Shown: one piece after another, positions 56,711-64,000 of the stretch
How the letters are laid out: each line of letters starts with the position of its first letter
Position numbering within the stretch: the first letter of the stretch is position 1
Assembly: GCA_007922195.1 (NCBI GenBank)
Contig: ML682008.1
Span: 7,841,143 to 7,905,142, forward strand
DNA length: 64,000 bases
Direction: 5' to 3'
From: Podocnemis expansa
Taxonomy: Eukaryota > Chordata > Testudines > Podocnemididae
Notes under the pieces: generated by a model
What the model saw: only the letters and a program-made list of their open reading frames with translations
What the model was told of the DNA's origin: nothing
Databases searched by the model: none
Position numbers and translations under genes: made by a program

Positions 56711-57951
56711 CCTGCAGGATATTTACAAAAGAACTTGATGTCTTTGCTCAGATCTCTTTCTTCCCATGCATGTGTGTATTTGTACAATCAGTCAGCAAGA
56801 GGCTTTTCACATTCAGTGCTGATAAAAAATTCAACACCTCTTTTGACCTAGCACAGGGTAGTATTTATTTCATTTCCAGCTATCATATAACAAGGCAATG
56901 AGAAAGCAAGATATTTTCCCCATATGTATATGTAAATGTATTTCTGAAGAAAGAGCTAACTTTTGTTTGACTTTAAATTTTCACATATTTTTAATACTCC
57001 AGGAGTGTTCAGCAAAGATCCCATTTACTAAATAATAACAAAAATCATCTAACCATTACTCATGTGGATGAGCACTTATTTCAAGATCATTTTTCCTTTG
57101 AGTTCAATGAAACTACATGTCTGAATAAGTGCTTCTCTTTGTGAGCCAGGGTTGTGCAATCTTCCCATAAGTATCTTTTGAAAGGCTCTGTGCCTAATCC
57201 ATAGCTGGGGGTAAATGGGCATAAATCTGTGTGACTTCAAGTCAGTACTTAATCCCATTGACACCTGCTGAGGGATCTAGTCCTCAGCTTTACGACAAAT
57301 CATTTTTTTATTGGACCTGTAACAGTCAATGACCTAGCAATGCAGTGGAACATACTTAGATGGGCCCCTATTGACAGAATACACCTGCAAAGAAGAGCTT
57401 TTTGTAAGCCAAACATACAATAGTAACTAGATTGTTCACAGAATGGATTTTCTGAGCATGCAGCCAAAACTGCACAATAACATAACTGAGTCTTCTTGAA
57501 TGCACTTTTGTTTAATTTATTATTTCAGCTTCAAAATGGAGCCTCTTATGTGCCTTTGAACATGTGTACATGAAGTCCAAAACAACAAGAAGTTTGGTCA
57601 CTTGTTAACTACATATACCTTTTATTCTAGCTGTTTTTAATAACATGCTTATTGTCATGCTATCAGAACAACTCAGGCCCAAATTCATAATGCATAAATG
57701 CAGCCTGCAGACATAGAGCCTGCACGAGACACAAAGAGGTGGGCATTATACTGAGCCCCGAAGGTCAACACACAGACTCGGGTTCTGTCAGACAAAAAGG
57801 AAAAATGTGAGATGTTCTAATCTATGTTCTGAACAAGAGTCCACGAGCTGATTTTAGTTGTGTGTTGGTGATTAGGGTTGTGGTAAGATGGATTCCCACT
57901 CTGCTCAGGAGAGAGTTAAAGAGCTGGTCTGTGCCTCGTGAATCTGTAAGG
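56711..57951. other. Non-coding DNA (possible intron)
   Basis: Nothing recognised beyond ordinary AT-rich sequence. Confidence 0.4.
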
Positions 57952-58113
57952 CAGGGGTCTCAAAAATGTGGCCCATGATCATTATTGATATTTTCAATAT
58001 CATTGTATGGAAAGGTTTCAGTGGTGCGGCCCTCAGGCTACTGTAATAATCCTCATGCGACCCTCTACTAGTTCTCATGTGGCCCTCGTTGTGATCTGAG
58101 TTTGAGATCCCTG
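57952..58113. mobile_element. hAT-type MITE, 162 bp
   Basis: Ends CAGGGGTCTCAAA and TTTGAGATCCCTG. Flanks CTGTAAGG (57944-57951) and CCGTAAGG (58114-58121) agree at 7 of 8. Same family as 26691-26878, sharing 'ATATCATTGTATGGAAAGG' and 'CATGTGGCCCTCGT'. Confidence 0.92.
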
Positions 58114-58779
58114 CCGTAAGGCTTGTTGCACCTGGCAGGCAGGGGCTCCCTGTTCCTACAGAAAAGGGGCAACTTACTCACAAATCTGCTGAAGATGCTG
58201 CGTGCTCCCTGGACCCTAGGGAGACATTGAGGGACCAGCACAGCAGCTGAGGGTAAACACAAGCAAAAGCAGTTTACACACTTCTCAGTTAAGGAATATG
58301 GTAATTAGGTTGTTTTACAGATACATCATGAAGTGGGACCATCTTTGCCTTGGTTTTGATTAGAGCCCAGTGTTCTCAACCTAGGCCTCTCAAATGTTCA
58401 GGGCATTAGGAATCCAGCCTGCTTCACAGCAACAATTTTCCTTTCCTTTGCCAGAAACAAGGGCGAGACTGGATTCTTTTGTGGGCTGCAGATTTAGTTT
58501 GTTTTCCTTTGTCTTTCTTTGGACTGTGCTCATGTGCAGAATCGGGAGAGGTCTTGCTAAGACTAACAACCAGGAGACCTCATACTCCAAACCAGCACTA
58601 TGTTGACATCTGCAGCCAGGAAGGAACACCTGGGATGAGAGAAGTGCCCACCTTCACCCCATGGTTGCTCCCTAGAAGTACAACATATGACAAGTAGTAG
58701 AGAATGCAGGCAATTGCTTCTCTATCCTGATGCAAGGGTAAAGTAGAGGGAATCTGAAAGTCTACACATGACAGAGACA
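58114..58779. other. Non-coding; may be Gypsy leader
   Basis: No open frame with family resemblance. By position it could be the 5' part of the Gypsy relic that follows. Confidence 0.35.
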
Positions 58780-58841
58780 GAGAACCCAAAAAGTATGGAT
58801 ATAGAGCAGATGGCACTGGCCTTCAATGGAGTCCAGAACAT

Positions 58842-59200
58842 TGGATCCTTGTGCTGGTCCCCTACCTGACAGGCAAAGCCAAGGCAGTCTACTGCAGACT
58901 TGACCGTGTGGCCACATGAGATTATGTACCAGTTAAGGCCCATTCTGACTCTCACTCTCAGAGAGGACACATACCATCACTGTTTCTAGATGGAAATGTA
59001 TCCCCAGGGAGCCCAGCCTTGCAGGGTAGCCAATAAACTTCTGGCAGCGGCTATGGCTGAAGGAGCAGAGTGGAGCTCAAGCAATTGAGTTAACAGTGAT
59101 CAAGCAGTTTGTACAAATACTGCCTGCTGGGGTTCAAGTGTGGATAAGCATCATCCAGGAGCTTTAACAGATGCAGTCCAGTTGATGGATCCCACATACC
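58842..59200 (+). pseudogene. SCAN-like Gag capsid domain pseudogene
   Basis: SCAN domains in vertebrate zinc-finger proteins derive from the capsid of Gmr1-like Gypsy elements. Here 'WILVLVPYLTGKAKAVYCRL' (58842-58901) fits the SCAN/Gag pattern W-x-x-x-L-x-P-x-L-T-G-x-A-x-x-x-Y, and 'DY-V-P-V-K' follows an in-frame TGA at 58917-58919. In other frames come 'ILTLTLREDTYHH' (58939-58977) and 'IKQFVQILPAGVQVWI' (59099-59146), the usual E/K-Q-F-x-x-x-L-P-x-x-x-x-x-W block. Then 'HHPGALTDAVQLM' (about 59149-59187) corresponds to the final helix. At least one stop and two frameshifts make it non-functional. Confidence 0.75.
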
Positions 59201-59357
59201 CATCCTGAACTCTTGGCAGATCACAACAGGCCAGGAAGGATAAAACCTAACCAGGAACACTGGATGTTGCACCGCTGCCAAGAGGGGTAATACTGAGATG
59301 CCAGACCCATCCAGCAGACAGGATCATCTGCATTATACTGAATCATAAAAGGTGACC

Positions 59358-59624
59358 TGTTTCTTGTGTGCATCACAGAGACAAGAGTGCATACTTATAG
59401 AGTGAGTATGCCAAAGTGCAGACAACAAACAGCAGAGCATAGATGAAAGGACCCACTAAATAATTGTCCCCATATGTATCAACGGGATGACTGTACAAGG
59501 TCTGTTGGACACTGGATGTAGTCAGACCCAGCTACAGACCCCTTTGGCTGGAGCAGAAGGAGCCTTGGGTGAGACAATTTTCCTCCAGTGCGTTCTTGGG
59601 GATGTGAATGCCTACACCTGCCAT
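59358..59624 (+). pseudogene. Gypsy protease segment with D-T-G motif
   Basis: A 53-codon open stretch (59466-59624) reads 'VPICINGMTVQGLLDTGCSQ' and onward. The D-T-G (59508-59516) is the catalytic triplet of retroelement aspartyl proteases, preceded by the usual V-x-I-N-G strand. A 'CFLC' at 59358-59369 is a possible relic of the Gag zinc knuckle, without its His. A TGA at 59625-59627 breaks the frame, after which 'VGWHTGAL'-like residues continue. No second flap or G-x-D-W motif was seen before the CR1 begins. Confidence 0.75.
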
Positions 59625-59814
59625 TGACTATGGTTAACTGTAGGATGGCATACAGGTGCCCTTCTGATGGCTCTTTAACATTGATTTGTTATTACTTGGG
59701 TTGGCAGATTCTCAGCGAACTAGGCAAAACAGAAACCACAGTCACTGGTTCCTTTGGTAGATCTGGGACTTGCAGGACCACTTGGCTTAAGAAAATGAAA
59801 GGACCCCTTGAATC

Positions 59815-61752
59815 AAGGAATCATTGAAACATAGGGTTGGAAGGGACCTCATAGGTCATCTAGTCCAAACCCCTGCCAGAGGCAGGACCACTCCCACTAA
59901 ACCATCCCAGTCATGGTTTTGTCCAGCCGGGCCTTAAACACCTCCAAAGATGGAGACTCCACCACCTCCCTAGGCAGCTCATTCCAATGCTTCACCACTC
60001 GCCTAGTAAAAAAGTTTTTTCTAATATCCAGCCTCGACCCCCCTAACCGCAACTTGAGACCATTGCTCCTCGTTCTCTCATCTGTTACTACTGAGAACAG
60101 TCGAGCTCCATCTTCCTTGGAGCATCCCTTCAAGTAGTTGAAGGTTGCTATCAGATCCCCCCTCGATCTTCTCTTCTGCAGACTAAATAAGCCTAATGCT
60201 TTCAGTCTTTCCTCATGGGGCTTGTGCTCCAGCCCTTTGATCATTATTGTTGCCCGCTGCTGGACTCTGTCTAATTTGTCCATGTCCTTTTTGTGGCAGG
60301 GAGCCCAAAACTGAACACAGTATTCTAGATGTGGCCTCACCAGTGCAGAATAGAGGGGAATGATCACATCCCTTGATCTGCTGGTAATACTTATTTTGAT
60401 GCAGCCCAGTATGCCATTGGCCTTTTTGGCAGCAAGAGCACACTGCTGACTCATATCTAGCTTCCCATCCACCATGACCCCCAGGTTCTTTTCTACACTG
60501 CTGCTACTTAACTGAATGTTCCCCAGCCTGTAGCAGTGCATGGGGTTTTTCCATCCCAAGTGCAGGATTTTACACTTGTCCTTATTGAAGCTCATAAGAT
60601 TTCTATTGGCCCACTGTTCCAATTTATCTAGGTCTCCCTGAATCCTGTCCTTGCCCTCCAATGTGTCTACTGGTCCCCCCAGCTTGGTGTCATCCGTGAA
60701 CTTACTAAGAGTGCAGTTTATTCCATCATCCAGATCATTGATGAAAATGTTGAACAGAACTGGCCCCAGGACCGACCCCTGGGGCACACCACTCGTGACT
60801 GGTTGCCAGCTAGACATGGAACCATTGATTCCTACACGCTGAAACCGTTGATCTAGCCAATTTTCTATCCACCTTCTAGTTCACCTATCCAATCCATACT
60901 TCCTTAATTTGCCAATGAGAATGCTGTGGGAAACTGTATCAAAAGCCTTGTTAAAATCAAGGTATATCACATCAATGGTTCTTCCTGCATCCAGAAAACC
61001 AGTCATCTGATCACAGAAGGAAATGAGATTGGTCAGGCATGATTTACCCATGGTAAATCCATGCTGACTGTTCCTGATCACTGTATTTTCCTCTAAGTGT
61101 TTTAGGATGGATTCTTTGAGAATCTGCTCCATAATTTTTCCAGGGATTTGAGGTGAGGCTGACTGGTCTGTAATTCCCTGGATCCTCCTTTCTTGAAAAT
61201 AGGCACTACATTTGCTTTTTTCCAATCCTCTGGCACCCCCCCCCCCGTTCTCCATGAGTTTTGAAAGATAATGGCCAGCGGTGCTGCTATTTCATCGGCC
61301 AATTCCCTTAGCACCCTTGGATACAATTCGTCCGGCCCCATGGACTTGTGCACATCCAGCTTCTTTAATCAGTCCCTAACCTGACCTTTGTCACCAAGGG
61401 CCTCTCTTCTTCTCTCCAATCTGCCATAGCCATGGTAGTGGGCTGGGAGCTGACCCTGCCTGTGAAAACTGAAGCAAAAAATGCATTGAGCACTTCAGCT
61501 TTTTCCTCATCCTCTGTCACAAGGATGCCTGCCCTATTCAGCAAGGGGCCTACACCATCCCTGATCCTCTTCTTGTTACTAACATACTTGTAGAACCCCC
61601 TTCTTGTTATCCTTTACATCCCTCGCTAGCCACAACTCCATTTGTCCTTTGGCCTTTCTGATTTTATCCCTGCAGTCCCTAGCAAGATCTTTATATGCCT
61701 CCTTGGTCATCTGACGAAGCTTCCACTTCCTGTAAGCTTCCTCACATGTTTG
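59815..61752 (-). mobile_element. Longest CR1 LINE in the window, minus strand
   Basis: About 1.9 kb of CR1 with an intact 3' end. The tail is at 59815-59875 on + ('AGGGTTGGAAGGGACCTCAT', the CR1 end in reverse). ORF2 continues upstream to 'EEAYRKWKLRQMTKEAYKDL' at about 61735, where the element is 5'-truncated. It therefore spans the linker before the RT, the RT fingers and palm, and the C-terminal region. It sits in the Gypsy relic in opposite orientation. Confidence 0.95.
59897..61735 (-). pseudogene. CR1 ORF2 pseudogene, largest part open
   Basis: ORF2 is the CR1 endonuclease-reverse transcriptase. The 306-codon piece 59897-60817 is fully open and carries the palm motif as F-T-D-D (Ala replaced by Thr compared with F-A-D-D in the copy at 5947). 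Directly upstream and in the same frame, 60881-61255 holds 'YLDFNKAFDTVSHSILIGKL' with the first catalytic Asp region. The two are separated by a TGA at 60881-60883, where Trp or Arg is expected. Further upstream, 61102-61353 ('MHKSMGPDELYPRVLRELAD') is in another frame, so a frameshift lies around 61190-61255 beside a C-run at 61237-61246. The linker region 61579-61735 is open in a further frame. Inactive but relatively young. Confidence 0.93.
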
Positions 61753-62060
61753 AGGTGAGTTTAAGGGCCTCAGAATGCACATCCAGGTTGCAGACAGGAA
61801 CAAAAAATAGCTAGAGATTTTCCATTGCCTGACTGAAAAGTCCTGACTCATTGAACTGATTTTGTCAGCAAACAATTGGCCTACAATCAAATTACTGATG
61901 GTGATCTCCTAAGGCAGTGGCCCCATTTTATACTCTGGGAGAAATATTATACCACATCAAGAATGAAAACAAAGTGAGGACCCCATTATTTGTAGCACGG
62001 TAGTACTATTGGGCACTCCTGCAACCAGCATATGGCATCATTCGTCCTCGGCACCCAAGC
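61753..62060. other. Gypsy-derived or non-coding DNA
   Basis: Lies between the CR1 5' end and the integrase trace; a Q-W-x-x-F-like piece near 61915-61935 may be Gypsy pol. Weak. Confidence 0.3.
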
Positions 62061-62200
62061 CAGAAGAAGACTTTGTCTGGTCTATTGGCTCGATTTTATT
62101 GGCCCAGCCTCTACCTGTTAAGTATGGCAGAGCACTTACGTTAAGGTCTTTGGACCACCTGGCTTCCCTTGGACGCCTGTCTTTAGTACTTTGTGACAAC
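62060..62200 (+). pseudogene. Gypsy integrase zinc-binding domain trace
   Basis: 'KKTLSGLLARFYWPSLYLL' (62064-62120) matches the Gypsy integrase pattern K-T-x-x-R-L-L-x-x-F-Y-W-P-x-L, the middle of the HHCC zinc-binding domain. The flanking His and Cys residues are not preserved and a TAA ends the frame at about 62140. The strand agrees with the upstream Gag and protease pieces. Confidence 0.6.
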
Positions 62201-62960
62201 TCCTATTTGTCATAGGGTCCTCTACCTCTCCAGCTCTCACTGGTCAGCCCAGCTCAGGAACACTGAAAGAGAGTAAGACCTGGGTGTAGGCAAACACCCT
62301 GCTGAGTTTGCTTGCTCAGCAGAACAATGGAAACAAGGCATAATCTCTGGCCCTACTCAGTTCCTTAAAGATTCATGCTCGCAGAGGTAAACAAGGTGAG
62401 AGTTCAGGCAGTTTAGTGCTTTAGCACTACTTTGAGCACTGAAGTGCTAAATTGACTGAGGTGTAAATCTTTCACTGACAGGCTGCTTCATGCTGGTCCT
62501 GTCAGCAGTGGCAAACAATGGGTTTATATATAAGTCTGTGTGCATGTATGTGTAAAGCCTTTCACCAAAAATCTACTCAATATTTTGCATGCATTTTTCT
62601 AGAAATGCATGTGTAACTCTGTAAAGAGTTCTACTGCTGAGTTTGTGGGGGGACAGGAATTTGTGAAACTGTTGAGGAAAATATTGAAAGCATCTTTTAA
62701 AACATTTTATAACTTCAAAGGTATTTAATGTTTATCTGTTTAAAATTAAAGAAAGAAAATGTTTTGTCACCAGATTAAGTACAAAATCTTTGACAGACAA
62801 AAGTGAGTCATATGAAAAGATGGGAGTTGGGTGGGGTGCGGGATGAAATGAAGATGAGGTTTAGTATGGATGATCACAACTTTATCTGTGGAATATGAAA
62901 GATACCCCCAATAAAAATAGTTTTCGGTGGATGTTTAAGACATTTACAATGTTTGAACAT
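62201..62960. other. Non-coding DNA (possible intron)
   Basis: Nothing recognised. Confidence 0.4.
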
Positions 62961-62980
62961 TTAAATATTTCCTTGCAGCA

Positions 62981-63100
62981 CTGTGAACCCAAAAACAACA
63001 GTATTGTTCAAGTTCCTGAAAAGTGGAAAGGCAAACTTATTATAAAGCAAGCGAAAAAGACCAGCTTACTTTCACAGCTTGATCTGAATAAAATGTAAAT
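62981..63100 (+). CDS. Candidate terminal coding exon, unknown gene
   Basis: A convincing 3' splice site, 'AAATATTTCCTTGCAG' at 62964-62979, precedes a frame that is open from its first base to a TAA at 63096-63098. It encodes about 39 residues, including 'NNSIVQVPEKWKGKLIIKQ' and ending 'SLLSQLDLNKM'. Composition looks protein-like and phase 0 agrees with the proposed donor of 56453-56701. No family recognised. A polyadenylation signal close by was not found. Small size keeps the confidence modest. Confidence 0.35.
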
Positions 63101-63245
63101 GAATTGAAAGGTGGGCGAAAAGTAAATTAGATGCTTTAAATGGTTTTTAAATTTCATTAATCTAAAATGGCATCATGTAACATGTCAATTTTTAAAATCG
63201 CATGTTTGATTATGATAATGCATCATTTACTAGCAAATATAAGCC
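63101..63245. other. Possible 3' UTR or intergenic DNA
   Basis: AT-rich with no recognised repeat; it would be the 3' UTR if the preceding exon is real. Confidence 0.3.
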
Positions 63246-63256
63246 TGGAAAACAAA

Positions 63257-63488
63257 AAGGAGTTGTGTGGCACTTTAGGACTAACAGATTTATTTTTTGC
63301 ATGAGCTTTCGTGGGACAAGATCCCACTTCCTCAGATGCTTCGAAGATGGGTGAACTTACAGAAAGGAATGAAACTAAATGCAAGGTGGTGTAAAACATA
63401 AAAATTAAATCTGTTAGTCCTAAAGTGCCACACAACTCCTTGTTGTTTTTTTACTGGACTAGACTAACATGGCTATCCGTTTTGAAAT
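63257..63488. mobile_element. Foldback retroposon, 232 bp, 11-bp TSD
   Basis: The duplication TGGAAAACAAA occurs at 63246-63256 and 63489-63499. The left part is antisense from 'AAGGAGTTGTGTGGCACTTT' to 'CAGATGCTTCGAAGATGGG' and on. The right part is sense: it repeats the segment 'TCTGTTAGTCCTAAAGTGCC' to 'CTTGTTG' and continues into 'GACTAGACTAACATGGCTAT'. The two ends can pair over about 45 bp. As at 34917-35028, the paired segment is present twice in opposite orientation. Confidence 0.92.
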
Positions 63489-63499
63489 TGGAAAACAAA

Positions 63500-63601
63500 G
63501 GCACTGAAAAAGCTTCAGTGACAAGTATGTGCCATATATTGATGTCCAATCCAATGACAATCTAGTCTTACTTGCTGAGACAAGCCCATGAGTTCAGTTC
63601 C
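63500..63601. other. Non-coding DNA
   Basis: Short spacer between retroposon copies. Confidence 0.4.
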
Positions 63602-63690
63602 AAAGGCGTGGCCATGTTAGTCTAGCTCACCAAAACCGTCAAGGAGCCTTTGGCACTTTTAAAGACTAACAAATTTATTTATCTCATGAG
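63602..63690 (-). mobile_element. Short retroposon copy, minus orientation
   Basis: 'TTCCAAAGGCGTGGCCATGT', 'TAGTCTAGCTCACCAAAAC', 'AAGGAGCCTTTGGCACTTTT', 'AAAGACTAACAAATTTATTT', 'CATGAGCTTTCGCAGG'. It is contiguous, complete at its 3' end. Confidence 0.85.
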
Positions 63691-63899
63691 CTTTCGCAGG
63701 AATGAGTCCAGGTTAACTTAGGTCAGACTAAAGCAATGCAGGTTCCACGAGCATGAGAAAGGATTAACCAATATGAATAAAGACATACATCCTTCTGTTT
63801 AATTTGGTATTCTTCAAAGAGTCCGGGCACAAGTGTGTTTTAGGTTATCAGAATTCCAGCCGCTGTAGTTGATACTCTGAGCCTGGCACTCTTCTATCT

Positions 63900-64000
63900 G
63901 GTGACAATAAACGAAGTCTTCAAAGTGTCTGACGAAGTGGGATTTTCTCCCATGAAATCTCATGCGATAAATAAATTTGTTAGTCTTTAAAAGTGCCACA
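63900..64000 (+). mobile_element. Short retroposon copy, sense, cut by window edge
   Basis: 'AGTGTCTGACGAAGTGGGAT', 'TTCTCCCATGAAATCTCATG', 'ATAAATAAATTTGTTAGTCT', 'TTAAAAGTGCCACA', running off the end. With 63602-63690 it makes an inverted pair about 210 bp apart. Confidence 0.85.

Larger units (their letters stand above)
58780..62200 (+). mobile_element. Ty3/Gypsy (SCAN-Gag type) relic split by CR1
   Basis: Three pieces of one LTR-retrotransposon open order are visible on +: a SCAN-like Gag (58842-59200), an aspartyl protease segment (59466-59624) and an integrase zinc-finger trace (62060-62120). A minus-strand CR1 (59815-61750) is inserted between protease and integrase. The reverse transcriptase and RNase H (about 1.5 kb) are missing, so a deletion also occurred. 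Gag with a SCAN-like fold is characteristic of Gmr1-like Gypsy elements of vertebrates. No LTRs were identified. The grouping of the three pieces is inference from order and strand. Confidence 0.6.

Noticed and set aside
57060..57290. Possible ancient amniote repeat ('GAGTTCAATGAAACTACATG')
   Set aside because: The resemblance to a conserved ancient repeat is vague and cannot be supported without alignment.
1..64000. CRISPR arrays, rRNA, tRNA, operons, prokaryotic origins
   Set aside because: No regular short direct repeats with unique spacers, no cloverleaf or rRNA sequence, and no dense collinear genes; the window is vertebrate repeat-rich DNA.

Overview
This window looks like intergenic or intronic DNA from a sauropsid vertebrate, most likely a turtle; a crocodilian is the main alternative. 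The evidence is the repeat content. There are several 5'-truncated CR1 LINEs with the typical (ATTCTATG)n-like 3' tail, many short DNA transposons ending in variants of GGGTATGTCTACACT, hAT-type MITEs with 8-bp target duplications, and a family of short retroposons carrying 'GACTAACAxGGCTACCCCTTTGGAA'. MIR-like SINE fragments, GC-rich minisatellite cores and old LTRs complete the picture. I see no rRNA, tRNA, CRISPR, operon or prokaryotic gene organisation. The species call is inference from remembered repeat families, not from a database search.

Layout. 1-5.3 kb: mostly unique AT-rich DNA with old MIR and CR1 scraps. 5.3-10.8 kb: a GC-rich MITE, a CR1 3' end, an LTR-like block next to an oppositely oriented retroviral integrase fragment, an inverted-repeat MITE, an 808-bp hAT element and a minisatellite-bearing MITE. 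10.8-20.2 kb: two or three old LTRs, a weak exon candidate, several MITEs and one hAT MITE. 20.2-25.3 kb: largely unique sequence with a perfect 30-bp palindrome and a MIR. 25.3-32.5 kb: MITEs, hAT elements, an LTR and retroposons. 32.5-38.6 kb: what appears to be one dismembered PIF/Harbinger transposon. It has a Myb/SANT-like gene remnant on + at 32.85-33.35 kb and a transposase remnant on - at 36.41-37.28 kb, and it is invaded by hAT, retroposon and CR1 insertions. 38.6-52.1 kb: scattered MITEs, a long imperfect hairpin, CR1 tails and unique DNA. 52.1-53.5 kb: a degraded CR1. 56.4-63.1 kb: two open, splice-flanked exon candidates on +. Between them lies a Ty3/Gypsy relic (SCAN-like Gag, protease motif, integrase HHCC trace) that is split by the longest CR1 in the window. 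63.2-64 kb: foldback and oppositely oriented retroposon copies.

No complete host gene is visible. The only candidate host coding exons are 56453-56701 and 62981-63100 (phase-compatible with each other) and, more weakly, 11748-11938. I could not assign a gene name to any of them. If they are real, most of the right-hand third of the window is intron.

The most notable content is: (1) the two-gene Harbinger relic with a readable order of nested insertions; (2) a retroposon family in which four copies have an inverted 5' part inside intact 10-16 bp target duplications, one of them forming a perfect 37-bp-arm palindrome; (3) MITEs built from repeated short palindromes centred on TCGA; (4) the SCAN/Gypsy relic.
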